This document shows, piece after piece, positions 9,525 to 17,529 of a stretch of 59,756 nt of DNA; the stretch's first letter is position 1; each line of letters opens with the position of its first letter. Origin of the DNA: Glaciecola sp. UBA2563. Lineage in GTDB: Bacteria; Pseudomonadota; Gammaproteobacteria; Enterobacterales; Alteromonadaceae. Made by a program: the position numbers and the translations under genes. The stretch is taken from positions 1 to 59,756 of the forward strand of contig DDLV01000027.1 in assembly GCA_002340325.1 (NCBI GenBank), given 5' to 3'. Below the pieces are notes generated by a model. It was not told where the DNA came from. It saw only the letters and a list, made by a program, of their open reading frames with translations, and did not search any database.

Positions 9525-11335
9525 TTTGATGCTACTGCATAATTCATAAATAAAAAACCGCAGCTTTCATTGGCATCATATGTTCTTGTCTTCTTATCTT
9601 TCGCTAAAATGGCTTGATAGTTTTCATATTCAAATTTTAGTTGCTGTTTGCCTGGCGACTTACATAATGCTGCAGCATTGTGTCGCCAGACACCGTCGGC
9701 GTCCGGCTCAGTACTTTGAATATTGGAAAAATCAACTTTCCATTCTTTTGAAACAGTATTTAATTGGGCTTTAGTGCCTGTGGGGAAAAAGTGCACAGAA
9801 CCGGCATAGGTAGCACCTGAAGAATCCAGCTTTTTATACAACGCATTTTCAAACAACACATTATCTACGATAAAAACCCCCTGGCTACCTACCACTTCAA
9901 ATGCGTAGTTGTCATTGTCTTTTTGAGATACCATCAATGCCGTGGTTTCATCAACCCCGAAACCAAAACTGTTTCGAGTTGCCTGCGTTAGTGCAATTAA
10001 TCTAGCTTCTCTATTTCGCTCGGAAAAATGCGTATCAAGGACACCCAGCTGAAATGTCGCTAAACCACCTAGTGTTCGATAAGTAAGATCGTCGCCTTGA
10101 ATACCGTTTTGACAGTTGTCAGCGGTACACCTCTGTGACGGTGCGTCAATCCCAAATGCACCGCGTCTCATTGCGTTAGCGCTGGTTCCATTGCTAATCA
10201 TGACCGTAGGAAAGCTATTAAAAACGCCTCCAGATTGCACCGCAGTGCCTGCACTTGTGCCCACCACCAACAGTTGTTTTTGTTTGACCTGTTCTCTGAG
10301 CGTATATAGGTAGTCAGTCCCGCCACCACCTTTTTGCATAAAAGCAGCTAATGTTTTTGATTGATCACCGCCATTGAAAAATATGGCAGATGATTGCTTA
10401 ATTTTGTCTGAAATTAAATCAGGATTTTCGCAATACCGAACCTGGATTTTATGTAGATCTGGATACACCCTTTCTCTATCAAATTGATAATACTTTTGCC
10501 GGTAATACTCTAAGTTTTGGCAGGCATTGTCGTCTGTTTCTCGCGCAGATATTGCTTCGACAAGCGCAGCGCTTATGGGTAGCCACTCACTATCTAGACC
10601 GATAGCAGAAAGTCCTCCCACATAAAAATCAACCGCTTCAAAAATGTCTCTTGCCGAAGCTGTCACCGCCAAAGCTATAGTTTTTTCAATATCTTTATTG
10701 ATAGCTAGTGCTTGCTTACTAATCTGGTTCCAAATACCTATACTTGCTGGGTTTCTTGATTCGTTGGGTCGCACGACTTCTTTTAACCGCTGCCCATCAA
10801 CAACTTCAGCATCTTCTAAAAAGTCTAATAATGCGTAATATGCAAAATCTGATAACGCATCGACGTCTGAATACACCCCTAATGATTCAAAACGAGTGAA
10901 CAACTCTCGCCGAGTTAAAGCGCTTTTTTCGGTCGATTTCTTTAGTACGCCTACGACACTCAGCAAGTTGTCAATTGAATAGTCATGAGAGTTATTTTCG
11001 ATAAAATTAACTAATCTATCCATAGATGCAGTATTTATGCTATATCGCGTGGTGTTTTTAGCTGCTTCAAATTGAGGATTGATACAACGGCGTTCTGACA
11101 TGCTAGAGCATGTATGCAACGCACCGCCGATGAGAATCATTTCGTATTTGCTTACTTGCAATGCAGAGTTATCCGCTGTCAGTTTTGCGCCTAGATTCTG
11201 ATTGTTATTGTCAGCTGATTCGTCAGCAATAACAGGCAATCCAAGCATTAGAAAAACTACGAAAAGTACGAGCGAATTTGTAATGGAAAGCAAAGATGTC
11301 TTCCCGTTTTCTAACGGCTGATGACCTTTATTCAT
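9521..11335 (-). CDS. Exported cyanophycinase (peptidase S51) with a large helical insertion
   Basis: A serine exopeptidase of family S51, which cuts cyanophycin into beta-Asp-Arg dipeptides. Visible family elements are AIFFNGGDQSKTLAAF, nucleophile Ser361 in VVGTSAGTAV, His436 in GVLDTHFSERNREARL, and Glu463 in GFGVDETTALMV. An N-terminal hydrophobic segment (about 14-37) predicts export or membrane anchoring, suiting attack on external polymer. The protein is 604 residues, far longer than the ~270 of CphB. The extra length is largely a helical insertion (about 77-230) between the first strand (MILIGGALHTC) and the rest of the fold. The gene is divergent from a TBDR-YfcC-IadA operon, which supports the substrate call. 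No cyanophycin synthetase is in the window. Confidence 0.85.
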   Translation of the reverse strand: MNKGHQPLENGKTSLLSITNSLVLFVVFLMLGLPVIADESADNNNQNLGAKLTADNSALQVSKYEMILIGGALHTCSSMSERRCINPQFEAAKNTTRYSINTASMDRLVNFIENNSHDYSIDNLLSVVGVLKKSTEKSALTRRELFTRFESLGVYSDVDALSDFAYYALLDFLEDAEVVDGQRLKEVVRPNESRNPASIGIWNQISKQALAINKDIEKTIALAVTASARDIFEAVDFYVGGLSAIGLDSEWLPISAALVEAISARETDDNACQNLEYYRQKYYQFDRERVYPDLHKIQVRYCENPDLISDKIKQSSAIFFNGGDQSKTLAAFMQKGGGGTDYLYTLREQVKQKQLLVVGTSAGTAVQSGGVFNSFPTVMISNGTSANAMRRGAFGIDAPSQRCTADNCQNGIQGDDLTYRTLGGLATFQLGVLDTHFSERNREARLIALTQATRNSFGFGVDETTALMVSQKDNDNYAFEVVGSQGVFIVDNVLFENALYKKLDSSGATYAGSVHFFPTGTKAQLNTVSKEWKVDFSNIQSTEPDADGVWRHNAAALCKSPGKQQLKFEYENYQAILAKDKKTRTYDANESCGFLFMNYAVASK

Positions 11336-11711
11336 TTTTTTGATTTAACTCCCATTTTGTGTGAATCACAAGGCATCCTTTGTGAGATGTCGCCCCCAAA
11401 AAAAGTCATCAACATCACTGAATCAGAATATTATTGGTGACAGTCAGCAGTATTGACTTATTTTTACACTAGTGGTATTTGTTAAAAAAAGTCAATAGAA
11501 ATCCCTTTTATTGAGTCAGGGTTTAGCTAGTTTTCACTAAAAAGTAATGATTAAAAAAGCAGCCAAGTTTGGCGCCTACCATTATCAAAGCTTTTATTTG
11601 TCGGAGTGGTTTGACGAATAAATTTCTTTAATCAACGCGTGACGAATCATGCGGTTGACACCCATGTTCGCACAACAACATTTTTTTGCGTTCGATTAAA
11701 GGAATACCCCA
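11336..11711. promoter_or_regulatory. Divergent intergenic region of the cyanophycin locus, with inverted repeat
   Basis: A 376-bp gap between the cyanophycinase gene and the TBDR operon must hold both promoters. A 9-bp perfect inverted repeat, tattgactt (11451-11459) and aagtcaata (11489-11497), brackets an AT-rich centre and overlaps a possible -35 hexamer (ttgact at 11453). It could be an operator for coordinated control of both sides. No regulator gene is adjacent and no convincing -10 was found, so this is a candidate only. Confidence 0.35.
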
Positions 11712-14639
11712 ATGAAATACAACCTACTATCTGTTTCAGTGCTCGCTGCACTGAGCGCGTCGGCCTTTCAAGTCAATGCCCAAGAGCCTGAGTCTTCAAC
11801 CAATGAAGAAGAACTTGAAGTCATCACAGTAACCGGCTCAAACATAAAAAATATAGATTTAGAAGAAGCTCAGCCATTAGTCGTTATATCTGCCGATGAT
11901 ATTGCGAGATCAGGTGCGACCAGTCTTTCTGAACTGATGCGTTCAGTGAATCAAACACGCGGAGGCACCAGCACGTTCACCACTGCACAAAGTGGTGCGA
12001 CATCCACCAGCACACCTCCTGGTCAAGCTGCAATCTCACTAAGAGGTATGGGGCCCTCTTCCACACTCACGCTTGTGAACGGACGCCGCGTAGCAGTAAG
12101 TTCATTCGCATCTGGAACTGAGAACTTTGTCGATGTAAACAGCATTCCACTTTCTGCCATTGAACGCGTTGAAGTCCTTGCTACAGGCGCATCTGCTGTA
12201 TACGGTGCAGATGCTGTCGCTGGCGTAATCAACTATGTCCTGAAGAAAGATTTTGAAGGATTCGAGGTGAGCGGGAGCTTTTCTGACAGCGACGTTAGCG
12301 AAAGTGAGCAAGAGTTGAGCTTTCAGTTGCTCTATGGTGTCGAATTGGAAAATGGCAATTTCACTGTCTTTGCAGACTATTATGATAGAGACCCTGTACT
12401 GGCGACAACTCGAGAATTTACTGCCACGCCTATTCTTCAAAGTGGCTACTCGTATCTGGCAACAGACACTCCAAATATCTATTTCCGTTCAACGCGGTCT
12501 GGCGATGAGATAGGCAACCCTGAATGTGCCCAGCCATTTACCACAACAGAATTTGGTGAGGAGATTTGCGCTTATTATGGCAATCAAGACGATTATTTGG
12601 AGACACCGCTAGAATCGACGTCGGTGGGATTTATCTTTACGCAAGAGTTTGATGATATCACCTGGCAAACAGACTTTATTTTTAATCGCTCAGACTCAAC
12701 GTCTTTTTCCTCACCCGCACCAATTAATCAAGTTGATGACAGAGAAGGGCCGTTCGTTCACGAGTCGGTGATAGATAGCTTTTCTGATGCTCTTTTTAAT
12801 GCTGTTGATGGCAATATCTTTATCGACCCATTCGATACAATCGCTGGACAAGAGCTATTCGGATTTCAATTTGATGCGAGATTTTCGCAGCCTCGAACGG
12901 TAGAAGTTGAGTCACAATCCTGGCGACTTGTTTCACAGTTGGAAGGGGTTTGGGATGATTGGGACTGGCGTGCCGGGATCACCGCATCATTTTCAGAATC
13001 TGAACAAAAAGCAACAAAAGGTATATACAACCGCTTTAAGTATCATGCGGCGTTGGCGGGGGAGCTGTGCTCAGATGGTAGCATAGCCAACTACGATCCT
13101 GATGCCGATTCGCTAAGCTGTACATCCGGAAACCTGTTGGAATTTTACAACCCATTTGATTCAAGCTCGCCAGACAATCTCTCACTGCTCGCTTTGACGC
13201 AAGAGGTCCCTACACGCGATGGTGAAAGTGAACTTTATATTGCAGATTTTCTGATTACCGGCGATTTAACCGAAATCAATGGACATACTCTGTCTAGCGC
13301 ATTTGGATTAGAAATCCGCCATGAATCGGTCGAGGACATCCCGTCTGAGAATGCACGGGCCAGATTTGAGAATGGATATCTTGTTGATGTCTTTGGCTTT
13401 GGCTCATCACTATCAACCGCCGATAGAACGCTTTATGGTGCATTCGCCGAATTCAATTTGCCGATATCCGACACCTTCGACATCAATGCTGCTGGTCGGT
13501 ATGACTACTATGACGATTTTGGTAGCACCTTTAATCCTCGCGTTGGTTTTACCTTCAGGCCTGATGATACGTTAGTGGTTAGAGGTAGCTGGTCAACGGC
13601 ATTCAGAGCACCCTCATTAACCCAAGCGGGTGTTCAACTGCGGACAACTCGCGCGAGTTTTGATTGTGGTGCAAACCAGACAATTGCAAATTTATATTGT
13701 GAAGGTGACTCCGTACTGCGCGGCAATAATGTGCTGGAGTTAGGCAATCCTGATCTAAACGCAGAAGAATCTGAATCGTTTAACGTTGGTATCGCGTGGA
13801 TGCCAAACCGCAACACGGAAGTGACAATAGACTACTGGCAATTTGAACACGAAGAACTGGTTGATACTAATATGACCGGTGTGTTGGCCAGAGCGTTGAC
13901 CGACGCTTCACTTCGACATTGCGGACTGGTCCCCGAAGGAGAACAAGGCATCAGCTATGATCCATTTCTTTGCCTATATACCGATGCGCAAGGTCGCGCT
14001 ATTGAAGAACAAGGGGCCGATCTTGAGCAAATATTACAAGAATGGATAGTAGGTGAAGATCCGCGTTTCCTTGAATTACCGCTGTTTCGCGACCATGTTC
14101 TGTCACTCGAAAACACTGGCACTCAGGATCTAGAAGGAATCGATTTTAATGTCTTTCATGCTATTGAATTGGACACCGGTGATATCGAGATAGAATTCAG
14201 CGGTACCCACTACTTGAGTTTTGAACGAAATATTCCTGGCTCCGATGACGTTGAAGAACTCGCAGGTAGTTGGCGTTACCCTGAGAACGTGGCTGCGTTA
14301 GACTTATTTTGGGTATCTCAGGATTGGTTTGCAGGCGCAACTGTGTTCTATACTGACGCTTATGAAGATGATATTGATCGCTTGCGAGGCCGAGAAGTTG
14401 ACGAGCTATTCGCGTTGGGTGTATTAACGGATGAAGAACCCACACGCGATGTATCAAGTTGGACAACCGTTGATTTCAGCGCCGGCTATTACTTTGAAAA
14501 CTTTGAGGTGCGCTTAAGAATTGAAAACCTCTTTGACCGAGATGCACCAATATCGTATGCGTCAGCCCGTGGTTATGATAGTTTCAATCATGATCCCTTT
14601 GGGAGAAGATATACTATCTCGGCAACCTATTCATTTTAG
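11712..14639 (+). CDS. TonB-dependent outer-membrane receptor (cyanophycin locus)
   Basis: A 975-residue TBDR. The signal peptide MKYNLLSVSVLAALSASAFQVNAQ is followed by a TonB-box-like stretch (LEVITVTGSNI), a plug domain with ISLRGMGPSSTLTLVNGRRVA and VYGADAVAGVINYVLKKDF, and a 22-strand-type barrel ending in an aromatic residue (YTISATYSF). It imports a ligand across the outer membrane using TonB energy. It is the first gene of an operon with a YfcC carrier (6-bp gap) and iadA, and is divergent from cyanophycinase, so beta-Asp-Arg dipeptide or cyanophycin fragments are the likely cargo. That ligand is inferred from context only. Confidence 0.93.
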   Translation: MKYNLLSVSVLAALSASAFQVNAQEPESSTNEEELEVITVTGSNIKNIDLEEAQPLVVISADDIARSGATSLSELMRSVNQTRGGTSTFTTAQSGATSTSTPPGQAAISLRGMGPSSTLTLVNGRRVAVSSFASGTENFVDVNSIPLSAIERVEVLATGASAVYGADAVAGVINYVLKKDFEGFEVSGSFSDSDVSESEQELSFQLLYGVELENGNFTVFADYYDRDPVLATTREFTATPILQSGYSYLATDTPNIYFRSTRSGDEIGNPECAQPFTTTEFGEEICAYYGNQDDYLETPLESTSVGFIFTQEFDDITWQTDFIFNRSDSTSFSSPAPINQVDDREGPFVHESVIDSFSDALFNAVDGNIFIDPFDTIAGQELFGFQFDARFSQPRTVEVESQSWRLVSQLEGVWDDWDWRAGITASFSESEQKATKGIYNRFKYHAALAGELCSDGSIANYDPDADSLSCTSGNLLEFYNPFDSSSPDNLSLLALTQEVPTRDGESELYIADFLITGDLTEINGHTLSSAFGLEIRHESVEDIPSENARARFENGYLVDVFGFGSSLSTADRTLYGAFAEFNLPISDTFDINAAGRYDYYDDFGSTFNPRVGFTFRPDDTLVVRGSWSTAFRAPSLTQAGVQLRTTRASFDCGANQTIANLYCEGDSVLRGNNVLELGNPDLNAEESESFNVGIAWMPNRNTEVTIDYWQFEHEELVDTNMTGVLARALTDASLRHCGLVPEGEQGISYDPFLCLYTDAQGRAIEEQGADLEQILQEWIVGEDPRFLELPLFRDHVLSLENTGTQDLEGIDFNVFHAIELDTGDIEIEFSGTHYLSFERNIPGSDDVEELAGSWRYPENVAALDLFWVSQDWFAGATVFYTDAYEDDIDRLRGREVDELFALGVLTDEEPTRDVSSWTTVDFSAGYYFENFEVRLRIENLFDRDAPISYASARGYDSFNHDPFGRRYTISATYSF

Positions 14640-14645
14640 TTACTT

Positions 14646-16145
14646 ATGAGTAAACCACTTGAACAAACAGATGATAAAGCGTCAACGCAGTCGATGCCTG
14701 ATGCTTTTATCATCTTGTTTGTGATTATCATCGTCGCAAGCGTTTTGACCTATATCGTACCTGCGGGAAAGTTTGAGGTCGAAACTTATACGTCAACGTC
14801 GTCTTCCGGCGAAACCGTAGAAAAAACTAGAATCGTTGAGGACAGTTTTTCTTTTGACGAAAATGCAGATTCTGGCGTACCGCTTTTTGCCAGTGGCGGC
14901 AATATAGGCACCCTAAACTACGCCTTTGAAGGCATGGTATCTGGCAGCAAGTTTGGCTCAGCGATTGGTGTCGTGGCATTTATTATCATTGTCGGTGGCG
15001 CCTTTGGCGTGATTACTCAAACCGGTGCTATTCACAATGGTATGCTCAGGCTAATTGAAAAAACGCAGAATACCGAAGCACTGCTGATCCCCATTATCTT
15101 TGTGACCTTTTCATTGGGCGGCGCCATTTTCGGCATGGGTGAAGAAGCGATTGCCTTTTCTATCATTATTGTGCCGCTGATTGTCGCGTTGGGCTACGAT
15201 GCAATCACCGGGGTATTAATCACTTACGTTGCGACACAAATTGGATTTGCAACCAGTTGGATGAATCCGTTTTCGGTGGCAATAGCGCAAGGCATTGCCG
15301 ACCTACCATTGCTATCGGGCCAAGAGTATAGAATGCTGCTGTGGTTTGTATTTACTTCCATTGGGCTGCTTTATACTTGGCGATATTCGCGAGCGGTAAA
15401 AAGAGGCCCGAGTAAAAGCTTAAGTAAAAGCAGCAATGAGTATTTTCGTAAGCAGCAGGTAAAAATCGAAGCTAATTTTACGGGTTTAGATCAGCTTATA
15501 TTGGGGATTTTTGCCCTAGGTATCGTCTGGGTAATTTACGGTGTAATAGTGCACGCATACTATATTCCTGAGATCGCTACCCAATTTTTCGCAATCGCCA
15601 TCGTTATAGGATTGGTATCATGGCTCGGAAAACGCCAAACTGTGAATGAAATTTCCGAGGCTTTCCAAACCGGTGCCAAAGAGCTATTGCCCGCCGCGCT
15701 TATTGTCGGGATGGCGAAGGGGATTATTTTGATCCTTGGTGGCGATGACCTCGACCAACCCTCTACGCTAAATACCATGTTGTTCTATGCAAGCAATGCG
15801 ATTGGTGAATCTAGCTCTTATCTGAGCGCTTGGATCATGTTGGTGTTTCAATCTGTCTTTAATTTCTTTGTCGCCAGTGGCAGTGGGCAAGCGGCGATTA
15901 CCATGCCGTTAATGGCACCTCTTGCAGATTTGCTTGGCCTGACACGGCAAATAGCAGTTCTTGCATTCCAGCTAGGTGACGGACTTAGCAACATTGTCAT
16001 CCCTACTTCCGCATCTCTCATCGGATGCTTGGGCGTTGCAAGAATCGACTGGTCGATCTGGATTAAATTTGTCTGGAAACTTTTTTTAATCCTGTTCGGA
16101 CTAGCAACAGCTAGTATGTTAATTGCGGTTACGATAAATTATTAG
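14646..16145 (+). CDS. YfcC/DcuC-superfamily inner-membrane carrier, likely (iso)dipeptide transporter
   Basis: A 499-residue polytopic membrane protein with about 12-13 helices. The start MPDAFIILFVIIIVASVLTY then IVPAGKFEVE is the hallmark of YfcC-family proteins, annotated as C4-dicarboxylate or basic amino acid carriers. The conserved GMGEEAIAFSIIIVPL and the late SGSGQAAITMPLMAPL and GDGLSNIVIPTSA segments are present. It is 6 bp downstream of the TBDR and upstream of isoaspartyl dipeptidase, so moving beta-Asp-Arg across the inner membrane is the most economical role. Substrate is inferred; the fold call is firm. Confidence 0.85.
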   Translation: MSKPLEQTDDKASTQSMPDAFIILFVIIIVASVLTYIVPAGKFEVETYTSTSSSGETVEKTRIVEDSFSFDENADSGVPLFASGGNIGTLNYAFEGMVSGSKFGSAIGVVAFIIIVGGAFGVITQTGAIHNGMLRLIEKTQNTEALLIPIIFVTFSLGGAIFGMGEEAIAFSIIIVPLIVALGYDAITGVLITYVATQIGFATSWMNPFSVAIAQGIADLPLLSGQEYRMLLWFVFTSIGLLYTWRYSRAVKRGPSKSLSKSSNEYFRKQQVKIEANFTGLDQLILGIFALGIVWVIYGVIVHAYYIPEIATQFFAIAIVIGLVSWLGKRQTVNEISEAFQTGAKELLPAALIVGMAKGIILILGGDDLDQPSTLNTMLFYASNAIGESSSYLSAWIMLVFQSVFNFFVASGSGQAAITMPLMAPLADLLGLTRQIAVLAFQLGDGLSNIVIPTSASLIGCLGVARIDWSIWIKFVWKLFLILFGLATASMLIAVTINY

Positions 16146-16191
16146 CAACCGCTTCGTTAGGCTAATGCCGTTCACTTAAGCGAGTAAGCGT

Positions 16192-16301
16192 CTAAGCGGA
16201 GGCATGTTTGCATGTAAAAGCGTGCGAGCGCATGGACGCGCTCGCCCGAGCGAACAGGGATGTCTAGAGCGTCTTTTAAATGTGAACATGACCGCAGCTA
16301 G
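16192..16301 (+). repeat. Palindromic repeat family, copy B
   Basis: Lies in the 209-bp gap between the carrier gene and iadA, in the sense orientation of the operon. Outer arms at 16203-16220 and 16273-16290 pair over 18 positions with 15 Watson-Crick pairs, two G-U-type pairs and one mismatch. An inner 8-bp stem, gcgagcgc (16224-16231) and gcgctcgc (16238-16245), closes a hexaloop atggac. The right end (ccgcagctag) and the agcgtctttt junction match copy C. The central conserved core of copies C and D is poorly kept here, so this is a diverged member. Confidence 0.7.
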
Positions 16302-16354
16302 CTGCATCGCTTGAGCTTTCTGCATTACTCTTTTGACACAGATTTAGGACGCAT

Positions 16355-17527
16355 ATGCATTTGACCGTAATAAAAGGCGCTGAAGTATACTCACCTACCT
16401 ACAAAGGAAAATGCGACGTCGCCTTTGCACAAGATAACATACTGAGCATAGGCGAAATAGAAGTACCGGAAACCTCCGGACTGCCACTGAAGATAATCGA
16501 TGGTGAAAACAAACTAGTGATACCGGGTTTTGTTGACCCACTTGTGCATATTAATGGCGGCGGTGGCGAAGGTGGGTTTCACACCAGAACACCACAAATG
16601 CCGGTTACGGACGCAATTCGAGGCGGCGTCACCACGCTTGTAAGTGCGTTAGGTACCGATGCGGTTACTAGAAGTCTTGAGGATATGCTGGCGAGATTAA
16701 AGACATTTTCTTATTACGGCCTTAGCACGTACGCGTACACGGGAAATTATCACCTTCCGATAACAACCATCACAGGCGACGTAAAAAAAGACATCATTCT
16801 CATAGAAGAGTTTATCGGTGTTGGCGAGGTGGCCGTTGCCGACCATCGAGGCTCCCAAATCGATAAAGAAGATCTAGCCACGCTTGCCGCGCATGCGCGC
16901 GTTGCCGGTATGCTCTCGGGAAAAGCAGGCATTGTGTTTGTGCACGTGGGCGATGGTAAAGATAAACTAGAAGCACTAAAACATGCGTGTTCTTTAAAAG
17001 AAGTGTCACCAACACAGTTTTATCCAACACATATAAATCGAAATGCGTCCTTGCTTGATGCTGGCATTGAGTGGGCGAAGCACGGTGGATTTATTGATTT
17101 TACTGCTAGCACTAATGAAGCGTTTGTCGATGATGACGAGATACCCGCAAACGAGGCAGTCGTTCAAGCGATTGAAGCGGGAGTGGATACTTCACATATC
17201 AGCATTAGCTCTGACGGAAATGCGAGCCTGCCGGTATTTGATCAAGACGGTCAATTAAAAGGTCTTGAGATTGGCAGTGTAAGTTCTGTTTTCAGGTGTT
17301 TTCAGAAATTAATAAACAAACACCATCTTTCGATTGAAGATGCGACAAGAGCCGTCAGCACCACCGCTGCCACCGCTCTCAAGTTACCCAAGGGAAAAAT
17401 TAACGTTGGTCAACACGCGGATTTACTTGTGCTTGATAAGCATACATTGGCGCTAGAGCATGTGTTTGCAAAAGGACAGCACCTACTCAAAGACGGAGAA
17501 ATCAATGTTGATATTATGTTTGAATAG
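16355..17527 (+). CDS. iadA: Isoaspartyl dipeptidase (beta-aspartyl peptidase), amidohydrolase superfamily
   Basis: A cytoplasmic amidohydrolase that splits beta-aspartyl dipeptides; here it would give Asp and Arg from beta-Asp-Arg. The family signature GGGGEGGFHTRTP is present with Glu72. Substrate and metal residues matching E. coli IadA are seen: Tyr in YTGNYH, Arg in ADHRGSQ, His197 (VHVGDG), His226 and the following Arg in THINRN, and Asp287 and Ser in SSDGNAS. Two metal-site positions differ: the first His of the HxH pair is Leu (Leu63-Val-His65), and the usual carboxylated Lys is Glu158. Length (390) is normal. It is last in the TBDR-carrier-iadA operon, and its stop is 2 bp from the convergent phoX stop. 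Confidence 0.88.
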   Translation: MHLTVIKGAEVYSPTYKGKCDVAFAQDNILSIGEIEVPETSGLPLKIIDGENKLVIPGFVDPLVHINGGGGEGGFHTRTPQMPVTDAIRGGVTTLVSALGTDAVTRSLEDMLARLKTFSYYGLSTYAYTGNYHLPITTITGDVKKDIILIEEFIGVGEVAVADHRGSQIDKEDLATLAAHARVAGMLSGKAGIVFVHVGDGKDKLEALKHACSLKEVSPTQFYPTHINRNASLLDAGIEWAKHGGFIDFTASTNEAFVDDDEIPANEAVVQAIEAGVDTSHISISSDGNASLPVFDQDGQLKGLEIGSVSSVFRCFQKLINKHHLSIEDATRAVSTTAATALKLPKGKINVGQHADLLVLDKHTLALEHVFAKGQHLLKDGEINVDIMFE

Positions 17528-17529
17528 CC

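Noticed and set aside
9521..17527. Cyanophycin as the organism's own storage polymer
   Set aside because: No cyanophycin synthetase in the window, and the cyanophycinase is exported and next to an outer-membrane receptor, which points to external polymer.
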